Assembly (NCBI GenBank): GCA_019614645.1
Contig: JABWDB010000034.1
Coordinates: 1,488,001 to 1,552,000, forward strand
Direction of reading: 5' to 3'
From: Stratiolaelaps scimitus
Lineage: Eukaryota; Arthropoda; Arachnida; Mesostigmata; Laelapidae
Length of the DNA stretch: 64,000 nt
Within the stretch, counting starts at the first letter, position 1; every line of letters begins with the position of its first letter. The notes under the pieces are model-generated. The model worked only from the letters and a program-made list of their open reading frames with translations. It did not search any database and had not been told where the DNA came from. A program made the translations under genes and the position numbers. This document shows, piece after piece, positions 22,023 through 33,599 of this stretch.

Positions 22023-23842
22023 CTGCTACCACATGTAATAATTATTTAACAAAAGAAAAAACCTTACTCATGACGTATCTCCCTTCTGTCGGCGCCCTCA
22101 AGTTATTTGACTCGAGTTGCAGAGTATACATAGTGAAATTACGGGTGCGCCATTGACAATCCATTTCCGTCCTCCCACGTCAGCCCTTTTTGAGTTATCC
22201 GCTTCGAGAGAGTGCCGTAATTTTCTGGATACTACGTGGTCTCCAATGAGGAATTAACACTATCTCTATCGACGGCTCGTGGCGTCGATCGTGGCCGAAA
22301 GTCTTGCAGGGTCGTATCTGAATGACTACAGGGTAACGCAAAACGTAACGACCGCACGTTCCCTGAGGCCCTTCAAGCTATGAGGGAAGAGTTCCCGAGA
22401 AGCTTCGTATTGCTTGCTTCGAAGGGATGTTTGTCTTGGGGAGGGACGAATGAGTTCATTCGGGCGAAAATATCGCGGCTACAGCCATCGCAGCGCGGTC
22501 TACCGCATCGCTAGACGGCTGGATTCACTGTAGTTGATATTTCACCCATATGGATTGCGTACGAAGGCGTATCCCGGCGAACATGATAATGAACTGCTCT
22601 AGCTGAATGTCTCCGCAAATCTCCCCAGCGTAACTGCGCGCTCATCCAGTCTGAACGAATTGTGCTGACGAACTACAGTTAGTACATAACGATACATTGG
22701 TGACAATACGAATTGCGAATCGAAGTTTTGTTACTATCTTGCATAAGTTACGTATGCGATGAAGAATACCTGTGGCAGCGCCATTATAAGCGGGACAGGG
22801 GAGTAGGTTGATAAATACAAGCATCTATAGTAGGCTTAGCGTTTTGAATCTATCTCAGAAGTATTACATAATACATTGACATCGCGAAAGTACGAAAGAA
22901 ACCAAAGGATGCGCTCTATAAGGATGCTCTCTCTCGCTTTCTCATCGGAGAAATAAAAACATCTCATACTTCAATAAATTGGTTCATTTCGAGAAAAGTG
23001 ACCTGCTCATCCCTGATTCAATCTCACCGAAAAATATTCGACATTCCCGTCCTCGATGCCAAGCATATGACGTATCAATGTACGAAAGCTCTCCATTGAG
23101 AAATGAAGCTCTGCCACGACTCGGCACGGGCCCCTTGGCGCCGGCACCGCCCAAAACACCCGCAGCCATTATTTTATACGAACTGGTTATACGAGTTTTG
23201 GCTTTCACTTTCCCCGTTCTAACTGGACACTATATTTTCCCTCCGCTCCGTATCCTTTACCGTTTGTACGACTCGAAGAAGTTTTAGTCTGCCCGCAGTC
23301 CCCCCCCCCCAGCATTTTCCGGTGAAACTCACAGACACTTGACAGAGCAGCACCTCGCTCGCTCTCCTGCCATCATTTCAAGTGGCACTCATGCTACGCA
23401 TATCTATCGTCCATTCTGCCCCCGAATCGCACCCCGCCTCGTGCGGTTTTCACACGTGCGTCATGGCGGGCACACACTTGTCCCGGCGGAGGGAGCACTC
23501 GGGTTGTCGCACCCTCCTTGTGGGGTCCCACCCAGGTCGGTGTACGAGGCTACCCACTACGCCTCGCCAGGAAGCAGAAATCTCCACCCATCGAGGCGTC
23601 CCTGCGGCGCAACTCCCAACGCCATAGCACGTGCTGTGGCTGCCATAAAGGGGCAAAATGCGGTGGGATGGGAAGCCGTTATGCGCCGTCGGCTACACAC
23701 GAATTGGGCAGAATGACCATATAACGAAACGGAACTTGTTCGTAGATGCCCAATGGCTCTTCCAGGCCAAGCACCAGCCCACTTAACTTATAGGGCTTCT
23801 TGTACATGCCAGAGTACGTATAATGGCTGTGACTCGTACTCG
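22023..23842. other. Unassigned DNA
   Basis: About 1.8 kb. A run of ten C lies at 23301-23310. Frames at 23339-23716 (125 codons plus, others overlapping) have no recognised domain and oppose a minus-strand frame, so no gene is called. Confidence 0.5.
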
Positions 23843-23843
23843 T

Positions 23844-23882
<39 letters not shown>
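23843..23882. repeat. (TA)n microsatellite
   Basis: TA dinucleotides with one TGTA interruption. Confidence 0.9.
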
Positions 23883-24087
23883 CTCCGACACACCATCACT
23901 ATTTAGCGTTGTTGTCGACCACAATTCGCTTGAGAGGATGCCAAGGAGTTTTCGACTTTCCAAGTAGCCATCGTTGTTGTTGTTGTAACAGTAGCAGAAT
24001 GGCCTGGCCAAGCGGGCCACCCTCATATACATACATCGTTGTTCTTCCATCCTTCGGAGGGTTCGGGGAACGAGAGGAACAGCGGAG

Positions 24088-25000
24088 ATGAGAGTCTATC
24101 CGTACATCTATCGCAATATCTATCGCTCGCGGGCGGCACTTCACTTGGTGAAAAGTGCTGACGAGTGTGACCAGCCGGCCACAACCACGCTGTCCAACAG
24201 CGGGTTGATGTCTCCCTCCTCCTCCTCGACGCTATTCCAGAACTATATGACGCCCTATACACACTGCTATATAAGTGTGCACATATGCTTCGACCGCGGC
24301 GCATTGCAGCGCAAGTTTCAATTGCTCCGTCGGCGGGTGCGTACTCTGCACGGAATCGTGCGAGCAGCCTGGTATTACGGCGCGGCTCAACGGGCCTATG
24401 TATGCGACGTTGGCTGTGGCCGGTCCGTGCGCCCCGGCTCCAATCCACTTCGGCTTATGGCCGCAATCCCCCATAGTGTTTGGCCCAGACGCGCGGCTCC
24501 ATTCGCCGTTCCGTTACGCTTGCACGTATTGCATATATATTCGAACAAGCCGAGAATAACGGGAGAAGAAGTAAGACATGAGCGCCGCCTGTCCGCCATA
24601 GCTCGCTCGGCACCTGCGTGAGTCTAGTAGATTCACGATGGAGTGGTGTCCGTGCGAGCGTGGGCGAGTGCGTGCGTTCGCAGAGAAATCCCACATTTCG
24701 AAACGTGACAGGCGAACGGGCTCCAGGTTTGGCAGGAAAGGGGGAAAAGCTCTGGTGGTTTTGCTGTTCGCGGGGAAACGAGCGTCCACGAATACAGATC
24801 ATGAACGTCGAAGATAATGACGCGCTTAGATTATCACGCGTAGAGCCACTGCTGGGGTCCATTAGGAAGACGGTTTTTGCCAAGTGGGAAAAATATACAC
24901 AGCGGATACAGCCGCTAACTACGTGTGAGCAATGTAACACGCCGAGGGCGGCGGAGACCAGGCAACTACTACAGCGACATTATTAGAGGGACCCCAACCC
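24088..25000. other. GC-rich patch with overlapping frames
   Basis: Plus frames at 24088-24621 (177 codons), 24275-24559 and 24618-24986 and minus frames over the same bases are all open. No frame shows a recognisable motif and no pair of splice sites links them. GC-richness alone explains the lack of stops. Coding or 5'-exon content is possible but not shown. Confidence 0.25.
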
Positions 25001-25269
25001 CCGGACTCCCCCTCTGGGTGGGGGAACAACAATCGATATTGAGAGTGGCGAACGGTTCTTACGTGGACTGTATATCGAGAAAGATGTGGACAACACACCA
25101 AGTTAAACCAGCAGAACGGACCTCTAACGTGAGTAGACAGGAGGAGAGGGTTGACAATTCAGGTGGACAAGGTCGGCACACAGACATCGGTAGGCGTCGG
25201 ATACATTCTCAGATATTACGACCCACCCGATCTATGTGGCAGGCTTTTGTGTGCAGTATGAAAGATTAA

Positions 25270-25750
25270 CATTTAATAACTGGTAATAATAATAATAATA
25301 TCTGTGAAATTTTCAATTCACTGACACAACCCTAGCTACATATCGGAGCGTATCCAAGCATCACTAATACGACAACGTGTTTTTCAACGAAATTAAGTTT
25401 AGAGCAAAGAAATAGCTTACATGAATGACATTGATTGGTTCATAATATAAAGATATATGTTAGTTGCCTTTGTTTCGTTGTGGTTGGCTAGTTTTCAGAA
25501 GTCGGTTGACTGTTTTTCGACATTTATGTTTTGGCTAGAAGAAAAATGAAATTTTTTTCTCGAAAAATGAATTACTCTGCCTGCACACCTCTCTCCTATT
25601 ATAAATCAACTATAGAGACATAATTTCTTTTAGTAGAATATTCGAATTTTTTCGCAGTATCACTTATGTGATGCTCACTACGTTAATATTTACCTGATCA
25701 ACGTTTTCTGCTAACTATTATCTAGTATAGGTTCGAAAAATGCGTAATTG
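25270..25750. other. AT-rich non-coding stretch
   Basis: Short (AAT)n at about 25284-25302. No frame, repeat family or signal seen. Confidence 0.6.
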
Positions 25751-26036
25751 TATATATATACACAGCATTTTTTTGACTGTTTAGAAATAACACCTGTCCT
25801 AACACGCAAACAACAACTGGGCAATGTCTACCCGCAGCCAGCTTGCGGTCAAAACCATCGCTCCGTTTTTTTCCTTTTTATCAGACGTTCGCTTATCCGA
25901 TGGAAATCGGGTAGATTTGTTAGGGACACAACATCGAGACGAAATGTACAACAAATACATGAAGCCGCACCCACGGTGTCTTCACCTTAGCGTGCCGCCG
26001 ATAGTCCTGCCTGTTCCGGGTTTAACTGGGTATTGC

Positions 26037-26062
26037 GTTGCTGCTGCTGCTGTTGTTGCTGT
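26037..26062. repeat. (CTG)n-type trinucleotide run
   Basis: CTG/TTG repeats. On the minus strand they read as mixed CAA/CAG codons (nine Gln) in a 137-codon frame (25987-26400). That frame also reads another trinucleotide run as poly-Val/Ala, so coding is not accepted. Confidence 0.85.
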
Positions 26063-26281
26063 TGGGGTGCTGCGGACGCAGGGTTGTCTAGGGGCGTGCG
26101 GGCCTTCGCGCGGTTCGACCGCTCCACGACTGGCGCCTGTAGGGTGTACAATAGCAGCCGAAGCGTCCAACGTTGGCAGACGATCGAAAGCCGATACGCA
26201 CCGTCGATAGACGGATGCGGACGACTTCCTTGGACGTATCTACGTCCGTATACAATATACAACAACGTAACGTAACCACAA

Positions 26282-26345
26282 CAGGCAGCAGCAACGGCCG
26301 CGACAACATCGCCAGCAGCAGCAGCAGCAACAACAACAACAACAA
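26282..26345. repeat. (CAG)n(CAA)n trinucleotide tract
   Basis: CAGCAGCAA, then five CAG units followed by six CAA units. In phase it would read poly-Gln, but that frame opens only just upstream after a stop. Confidence 0.9.
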
Positions 26346-26451
26346 TATAAGGTAGAGATGATGTCGATAACCTGAAAAAAAATAAGGTCCACGAAAGCAC
26401 GAATGATGCCGCACTTCAGTAGTTCGGATCCATCGAGAGTGCTTAGGGTCT

Positions 26452-26495
26452 GCGGCAGGCGGCAGGCGACGGCGGCAGGCGGCGGCCGGGGGTGA
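26452..26495. repeat. GGCAGGC/GGCGGC-rich tract
   Basis: Imperfect tandem GGCAGGCGGCAGGCGACGG units in a purine/GC-rich block. Confidence 0.7.
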
Positions 26496-26499
26496 CGGG

Positions 26500-27419
26500 G
26501 GCATCACGTAGACGAAGTTTGCGGCGAGGCAGACAGTGAATCCAAGCAATCCTGGAAGTGGGGACTACAGATGCTACAAAGGGACCTATACTACCGACTG
26601 TCGCTTGCGGTTGCTTACGTTCGGTGGTTCATAGCGGTGATGTTGGCAGACTGTCGCAACGTCTCTGCCCCCCGCCGCCCCTCCCCGCTCGTGTACGACT
26701 CCAGTGAAATAGACAGTCAACGTTCATTGTGACGACGTACCACCATAGGGCTACTCTATTCTGAGAGTATTATTTATAGCTAGAAGAATTCGGCCACCGA
26801 GACCCTGAACAGTGCTTGTGTTATCAGTCATTGATAAGTATGATGAGAGAAAATGTGCGACATTGATCCGTAGCCTTTCACGGCAATGCAGGTAAAGCGG
26901 TGCCAGCGGTCTAGCATAGTGGATACGCTGTAGCTGACGAACAGTGCGAATGTGGGCTTCGCGAGAACGAATTGCCGACGGCAGATTCATGACGTGAAAT
27001 GAGTTGGGCAGACTTCCGCCTGCGTTATATGCACAACGGCTAATCGAATTTGCTCATAACAAACGAAATATGATGGTGACTGCATTTCGGTGAAAACACT
27101 ACCGTCCATTTGCGTTTGGGCGTATTGGACGTTGTTTAATTTCAGCTCTACAAAGCTGTTTAAATACAATATACTCAGAAGATAGCTGCCTCTAAAACTA
27201 TGGAATATAGGAGGACTTACTCGTGGTGGATGAGTTGCAGCCAGTCATACAAGCAGTTCAATAGTTAGCGAGGGACAACATTGAGCTATCGTGAATCGAG
27301 ACAAGGATTCCGTGCGGGGTAAAAAGATAGGGATTACTTGTTCTTGTTGTTGTTGTTGGATATGTAACTGCGGACTCTCTTAGGTTACAGTCATCTCTTC
27401 TATCACCGATAGTCTCCCA
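26500..27419. other. Unassigned DNA
   Basis: Short frames only. A (TTG)n run lies at about 27341-27357. No gene supported. Confidence 0.5.
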
Positions 27420-27470
27420 TTATAATGACGAGTTCCGTTGAGTCCCTGTTGATTTACCGAGGGCACAGAC

Positions 27471-27647
27471 CTTTCGAGTCGCGTGGGTCGTCGTCAGCAA
27501 CGCGCTCATCGTCGCTCTTCGAAACTCCATCAATATGAATACTAGCGCCAGATAGCAGAGCACTGCCATGCATATAGCAAACGATATCTTCCATCTCGAG
27601 CGCATATGAATCACACATATATGGATGATGTTTATTAATCGCATCAT
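27471..27647 (-). CDS. Candidate first coding exon of a type II membrane protein
   Basis: On the minus strand an ATG pair at 27647-27642 opens the frame, and a third ATG at 27605-27603 begins MRSRWK. A basic N-terminus is followed by about 20 hydrophobic residues (ISFAICMAVLCYLALVFILM), then EFRRATMSALL. This is the layout of a type II signal anchor as used by Golgi glycosyltransferases and sulfotransferases, but also by many unrelated proteins. Two in-frame donor candidates follow: AAG|GTCTGT with the exon ending at 27471, and CTCG|GTAAAT with the exon ending at 27458. No downstream catalytic exon was found, so the enzyme class is not assigned. Confidence 0.3.
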
Positions 27648-27899
27648 ACTATAAGGAAAAATACCGATGTGACAATTTAGCGAAACACGAATGTCACTTG
27701 TACGTAGCTGTTCTTCATCGTCACAGTGTCCCCTGTCCACTCCCACGGGCGAGTTGGCATTTTGTGATCGTGTACAGCGCGGTCAACACCCATAACGATC
27801 GAACGATGACAATTTGTTTGGATTGCTCCTCAATTTCCAACTGATACCAACAAGCAGCGCTAGAATCGTTCGACTGTAATCTCCGCCCGCCGCTCGATG

Positions 27900-28820
27900 G
27901 CGGTACCCGTTAGCATTTCGCGGTCTGCGTTGCTTTGTCTCGACCAAGACTTCGCGATGAGATAAACACGACTGTCTGGCGCGCGTGTACAGCTAGAGCC
28001 AGTATAAGTCCGCCTCTGGAAATTCGCTCCCTCGCGAGACGGCTCTTATCGAGGCTGTGGGCTATCGAACTAACGCATAAATTGGCTGAATTCACCTCCC
28101 GAAACCTTACATTGGCCCCGGTGGCGAAGCTGGACCGGGGCGGCCAAGGCGGGCAGAGCTGTCCACAAGATGGCACGCACACCCTGAGATGTGTTCTCGT
28201 CGAACGTAAACTCGATCGATGCTCAGCACAGCCACGGGCGGCTCACTTGATCCGGCAGAATTTAGAACTTGGCCGAGAACCCGACCCGAGCTTCGCTCGC
28301 TCCAAATAGTGTATGCATAACCTATCTCCGCTGACCCCGTTGTCTACCTCCGTCCCCCGCACGGCCTCCGAGCATCAGCTCAGAACGTGAGTTGGAGACG
28401 CAGACCAGGATATTCCTCGGAATAACACGACCACCTCCATCGAGACGAACTGGTGCTACGAACGAGGCCAGCACGGAGTCCTCGCGCGCCTACGGCCGAG
28501 TCGCCGAACGCTGTCAGCACCCAAGTGCAGCGAGGCTGATAGGTGTGGTTGGACAAATCAAGCGGACAGGCGAAGAAGCGACCTACCCAGCAATGGAATA
28601 TCGAGAGAGACGGAACAAAACGCGAAAGCAGAAAGATAGCACCGATTTGTCAGAAACGTCGACGACCGCCCCGGGGACGCTGAGTCGGGGGAAATGGAAC
28701 GCCTACAAAATCTCCATGGCAATGTCTATCTATGTGTATGTGTGGGGGCAAACCGCATGCAGGCTGATATGCACCCGCTGCTCATGCCGTCTTGTGCCGC
28801 CGGTGGTGCCGTAAATCTCG
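27900..28820 (+). promoter_or_regulatory. GC-rich patch with a strong splice-donor-like site
   Basis: CpG-rich block. AAC|GTGAGT at 28386/28387 is a near-consensus donor. A 140-codon plus frame (28392-28814) and a 124-codon frame (27935-28309) lie on either side of it, but neither product is recognised. A 5'UTR exon ending at 28386 is possible. The direction is inferred only from the donor. Confidence 0.2.
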
Positions 28821-28845
28821 ATCTGGTCGAGACATCAGATCGAGA
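28816..28845. repeat. Perfect 10-bp inverted repeat
   Basis: TCTCGATCTG and its complement CAGATCGAGA are separated by 10 nt. The loop holds GTCGAGA, which can also pair with neighbouring bases. Confidence 0.85.
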
Positions 28846-29879
28846 CCACTGAGCGGGTGTCGGGCAGTGGCGCGCATTCAGGCTAGACTTTGCTGCGTTA
28901 TAGCGAGAATAACATGGCAGGGCTACCTCGTTGTCTGGCATTGATCTGGGATGGCTGTGTTCGCCGGTGGTAGACTGGCAGCTACATGCGTTTATGTGGG
29001 GGCTGTCTGTGGTAAAGCGTCGGATCGGGCCGGTGGTAGAGTATTGACTGATCCGAAATATATCATAATTAGTTGAGCGGATTTCGCTGAGGGCACCACA
29101 TGTACGTGTTTGACGTTAACACAGAAACGAAGTGTGCTCCTGACCCAGACGGAGCTAGTGGACAATACGCCGGCCAATCATTTCCAATCAATGCCAAAAG
29201 CGTCACATTTCGTTCAATATAACCCATCATTATGGCGTCATTGACGAATTCGTTCCCTTTCACGCTATTATTATTATTAGATAGGAACGCGTGAATTATT
29301 TCCGAGCTCTCGTAAACGTCGAAATTGTCGAAAAATCTATTAGTTGCAGATGCGAGAAAAAGGTGGTTAATCATTGTTCGTTAAAAAAGCTTGACCCGAA
29401 CCGAGCCAGCGTTGAAATTCGGCATCTAGCTTGCATCGTTCTCATGTGGTAAATATTAGTTAACTGAAGCCCATATGAGCTTCAGAGAGCAGAGCGTGAC
29501 ATCGAGAAAATAATATAATGTTAACTTGTCCTCGTTGTATTTCGGCCGTCCGCAGGCTTGCTGCAGGCCGTCATTGTAATCAAATCATTTCGCTGGGCCA
29601 CTCAGCCGAAAGTCCTTATTGCGATATCGTTCGTGGATCTGGTCTTCCTCTCGCTCACGGCGGCATCATATCGCCAGGGTGCTCACTTCCATTGCTAGTG
29701 TATATATTGTAGCGTATCGCACGCCTGCAGCCTAGCGCAGTTCCAGCGCAGGAGCAGCGGTATATCTTTCTCATCAGCTGAGTTTTGCTCAGCAAAACGC
29801 CGTGTACGGACAATATACCGATGTGCTGTCGAAACGGATCGTTTGTTGATACAATTATGGTAACGGAGCTTGACGAAGT
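28846..29879. other. Unassigned DNA
   Basis: No gene supported. A short (ATT)n lies at about 29267-29279. Confidence 0.5.
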
Positions 29880-29955
29880 TACTATTATATATATTACTAT
29901 TATATTATATACATATATATATATATAATATGTATATATATCTATATATATTCAG
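29880..29955. repeat. AT-rich (TA)n tract
   Basis: TA-dominated sequence with TATTAT interruptions. Confidence 0.85.
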
Positions 29956-30293
29956 GGTTATAGAGGTTCCTTCCTCTCCATATCGTTATCACCGCTACGG
30001 ACGTGATGGACATTTCTACACGCTGCCGTACAGGGGCCACAATACCTATGCATTTATATATGATACATATGTACATGTCGTGCGCGTACGATAGTCTGCG
30101 AGAAAAATCGATATCGTAACGCCGCTCGTAGCTTTGAAGGCAGGTTCTCGGCTGCACCGGTGGTTATGCCGGCGAACACTCGTACATAGCATATCGGTCA
30201 AAAGAGGACAATGAGTCTACATTTGACGACGGCCACCTACAAAAAGGCATGAACACTGAAGGCGGTACTCCAATCTGCTACATCTTACGTTAC

Positions 30294-30322
<29 letters not shown>
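30294..30322. repeat. (TA)n microsatellite
   Basis: About 13 TA units. Confidence 0.9.
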
Positions 30323-30326
<4 letters not shown>

Positions 30327-30329
30327 GTA

Positions 30330-31260
30330 ACTAACATGCTCGAGTCGGCTTGCGCGCCGTCTCTGAGTTCGCTGGCTCGGCCTTCTAACTGCTTCAGGCG
30401 ATCCGGGGGAGGGTCTAGAGGGGTCCGAAACCAGTGGCGCCAAAGTGGACACCCCCCAGCCGTCGCTCGACGACACTAACGCTACACTCCCGTACGAGAG
30501 CTCTCGAGTCGCGTCTCATTAGACGACGATTCGCAAGCAGAGCGCTGGCGAGATGCATAACTCACACGTTTCTGCCCGGGATCCAACCAGTCCTCTGGCT
30601 GCCACGACCATAGAGCCAGCTCGCACGCAGGCGCCGTATCTGCGTCTGCATGTCTTGCCTTGATCTGCCCCTCCGTCTGCAGCCGTGTGCGGAGTGGGAT
30701 TGCTCGTGGACGTTGTCCAACGCTGGCGACATCTCTCGCTGCTGGAGGTCGTAGGACACGTTCCTCTCCCGTGTCGCTTGGCTGTGTGCCACCGCCGTGA
30801 CCGCGACCGCTACCGCCGTGCGATGGCCCGGGCGCCACAACGCGATGATGGGCATAATGCCTCGGACGGCGACAGCAGCGTCGTCTATGGACACGGCCAC
30901 ACGCCGACGATGCTCGTCCTCACACTGACGTTGGCGATGACGCGCACACTGAGTGGCCTAAGTGATGCATTACCGCGATGCGACTTCTGCCGGAACCGTG
31001 GTAATTTATGGCTCCCAAAGCGGATTCGCCTCCTTCTAAGTAGCACCGGAGGTGCTATAGTTTGTGCGGTGGTTGCTGTTATTGCTGCTGCTGCTGGTGT
31101 GCTAACTTTACACTTTTTACTGCTGGATCACTGTTGTCACTTAGATTGTCCATTCATGCTGAAGCCTTGCCAGCCGATGGAAGGAAAATTGTCGCAAATT
31201 GTCGCCTTGATCGTTTTGGTCAGCAGCTGATGCCACCGTGAGGTGGTCTCTCTCTGCGGC
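30330..31260. other. GC-rich patch with overlapping frames on both strands
   Basis: A plus frame at 30685-31230 (181 codons) contains a hydrophobic stretch (AIVCAVVAVIAAAAGVLTL) that could span a membrane. Part of it is created by a (GCT)n repeat at about 31083-31099. Minus frames of 112 and 118 codons cover the same bases. No product is recognised and none is called. Confidence 0.2.
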
Positions 31261-31586
31261 TGATGCAAGCCGGATACTTGAACAACTGTGTGCTGTATGA
31301 ACAGCAGCAATTCGCGTTGGTAATCAAGCGACAAATGGATGACCTCGTGGTATTTTCCATTGAGCTACTGTCGTTTGTCAGTGGCCGATTTCGACGACTA
31401 TTGCTAATGTTGGCGTACGCGTGGAGCCTATGGATTGAATTCGACAGCAAACCCCCTGTATAACTCGGCAGAGTTACGCACACCAAGCAGCACATTGAAG
31501 CGGTAAACCTGTAACATGTGTTTGAATCGTACGTTGAAAACGCCTCTGGTACACAAGGAGAGCGCAAAAGTGGGCTTATCTAGTTG

Positions 31587-31605
31587 GTAAGGTTAGGTTA
31601 GGTAA
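31587..31605 (+). repeat. Short TTAGG-type run
   Basis: AAGGTTAGGTTAGGTAAG holds two perfect TTAGG units. Too short to be a telomere array. Confidence 0.6.
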
Positions 31606-33573
31606 GCTAACAATCAGAACAAAACATACTTCCCTTAAGAGAAAAAAAAAACAGTAGTTCACAGCTAAAGTTGGAAGTTCTTTTTCAAGGGTAAGATCAT
31701 TTTTCTGAACTAATTACGAACCTATATGTTGCCTATGAGTATACTCACAAATTAGCCAACTCCAAACCAAACGTTCCGCCAAATCGTTTATCGTTCACCA
31801 ACACACGGATTGGCCTCGACTCAACATAGGTTCCTATGGATTCATTTTCTACTTCTCCAATGGCCTCGTCCCCATTTCACTAGTGCCAATACTTGAGATC
31901 GTCGAATTCGCCCACTCCGCCCCTAACTCTCATTATACTTGGTCGACTCTCAGCGAACCCTTTAACCCTTCCGAGTGGACTTGAAACGTACACGCCTGTA
32001 TCGGGAGGACGTACAGCACCTCCTAATCGACCAGCACGCTTCTTATTTGATCTCCATATGCTTCGTACAGTGAAACGATCGGCGTACGATCAAGGGTGAC
32101 TCGTCTGCGCGACTCGGGAGAACTCGAGAAAGATGACGCTTCAAGTCACCTTGCCCGCTTAATCATTCGCCAGATAGATAATTAGCTGATAGCCATGCGA
32201 GGCACGACTGTGCGCGCCGCGCGTATGTGTGGGGCCTGCCTACGGGCCTGATTGAGAGACAGTTCTCTGTTTCGCCTCGCTCCGACTGTCTACCGGGAGA
32301 CGTGGGGCGGCGCTCCGGTGCTCAGGCTGGCGGCGGCGGTGGTGGCTGGCCAGGTAATTGCCGTTAATGAGCAGGAGTAGCCGGCCGGGACTGGCTCAAT
32401 GTGCAAAAAAGGCGGGACCGGCCGGTTGTGCTAGGGCGGCCCGCGTTCGCAAGGCCGTTTCGAGACGGACTGCAGATCCTTGCGTTTGGATACGACTACA
32501 GAGAGATAAATTTGCCGGTAGCAGCAGGTCCGTCGCTCTCGAGCAGGGCAAACAGAGCAGGGAGTCGGTCCTGAAAGGCCTAGAGAGAGGTGTTTTTCAG
32601 CTGTTCGCCGATATAACGGGCCTGGCAACTTGCTTCCAGAGAGATCTAGTTAGTGGTGCTTAAGTGGCACACCCTGAAGTACCTGGTCTGAATTGTTGAT
32701 GTGGCATGTCATAGGTGCACGGGTGCACAGAATCATTTCACCAGCGGAATTCACTCATTTATTGTTCCATAACAATATGATGTTAGAATGTTAACAGGCG
32801 AGCTACCATCATGGCCTATATGTGTTGAGCATCATAGACGACGACTTAGATATCATCGACCGAATGCGTAACCGCATTGAAACGAAAGGCAACCTTGAAT
32901 AGGGAAGATCAATAATTCGGAGAGCGTAATGAGGACCTCATTTACCGGCATAGCAGCGTCGGCTGGCGGCGTCCGGTGACGTCTAGATCCAGCGGCACTG
33001 ACACAAGCAGCTGTGGTAAAATGAACGTCTAGGAGGTCGAAGGAACTACATGTACAAGCGCCAACGGACAAGTCCTTGGGGCATTTTTACTGATTGTATT
33101 TATTTCATGAAATTTCCCGTCGGGCACATTTGTATATACATCACTTCATTGTTGGCTAGAAATTAAAAATATAATATACATTATATCTATATTTCTGTGC
33201 GTTCACAGTCCAGATGCAAGTATTCCCCACTGTCCAGATCTCTTCCCATCAACTGCGTTGCTTGCCCTTAAGAAAGCGATGGGCGAGGCGTGTACAGCCA
33301 CCGTCGGGACGTGCGGGTTCGCCCGAAGGCAATTGCTACGGCGATGGCGTCACTGCAGAGCTATACCTTCCTGCTCGCCTTCGTTTCGCTGCGCAGCTCG
33401 GCAGGTGCGCGCTTTGCAACCACCACCTGAACCGGGCGAACCGGATTTCTCGGGGGCGTCACAGCCGGCAAAGTGAACTGTCATCAGCTGTATGTCGCTG
33501 CCGGCGTCGTCGGCTGCCAGCTGGAGGCAGCTGTGTGAGATGCTTCAAAGTCGCTTCTCGCAAGCGGCGGATA
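31606..33573. other. Unassigned DNA, GC-rich between about 32.2 and 32.7 kb
   Basis: A 101-codon plus frame (32358-32663) and a 183-codon plus frame (33214-33765) have no recognised domain and are opposed by minus frames. No gene supported. Confidence 0.4.
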
Positions 33574-33574
33574 G

Positions 33575-33597
33575 CTGTGTGTGTGTGTGTGTGTGTA
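33575..33597. repeat. (GT)n microsatellite
   Basis: About 11 GT units. Confidence 0.9.
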
Positions 33598-33599
33598 TA

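Noticed and set aside
25987..26400. Poly-Gln protein on the minus strand
   Set aside because: Mixed CAA/CAG codons look tempting, but the same frame reads a second triplet tract as poly-Val/Ala and no domain is present.
30685..31230. 181-codon membrane protein
   Set aside because: Part of the hydrophobic segment comes from a (GCT)n run; minus frames cover the same bases and no family fits.
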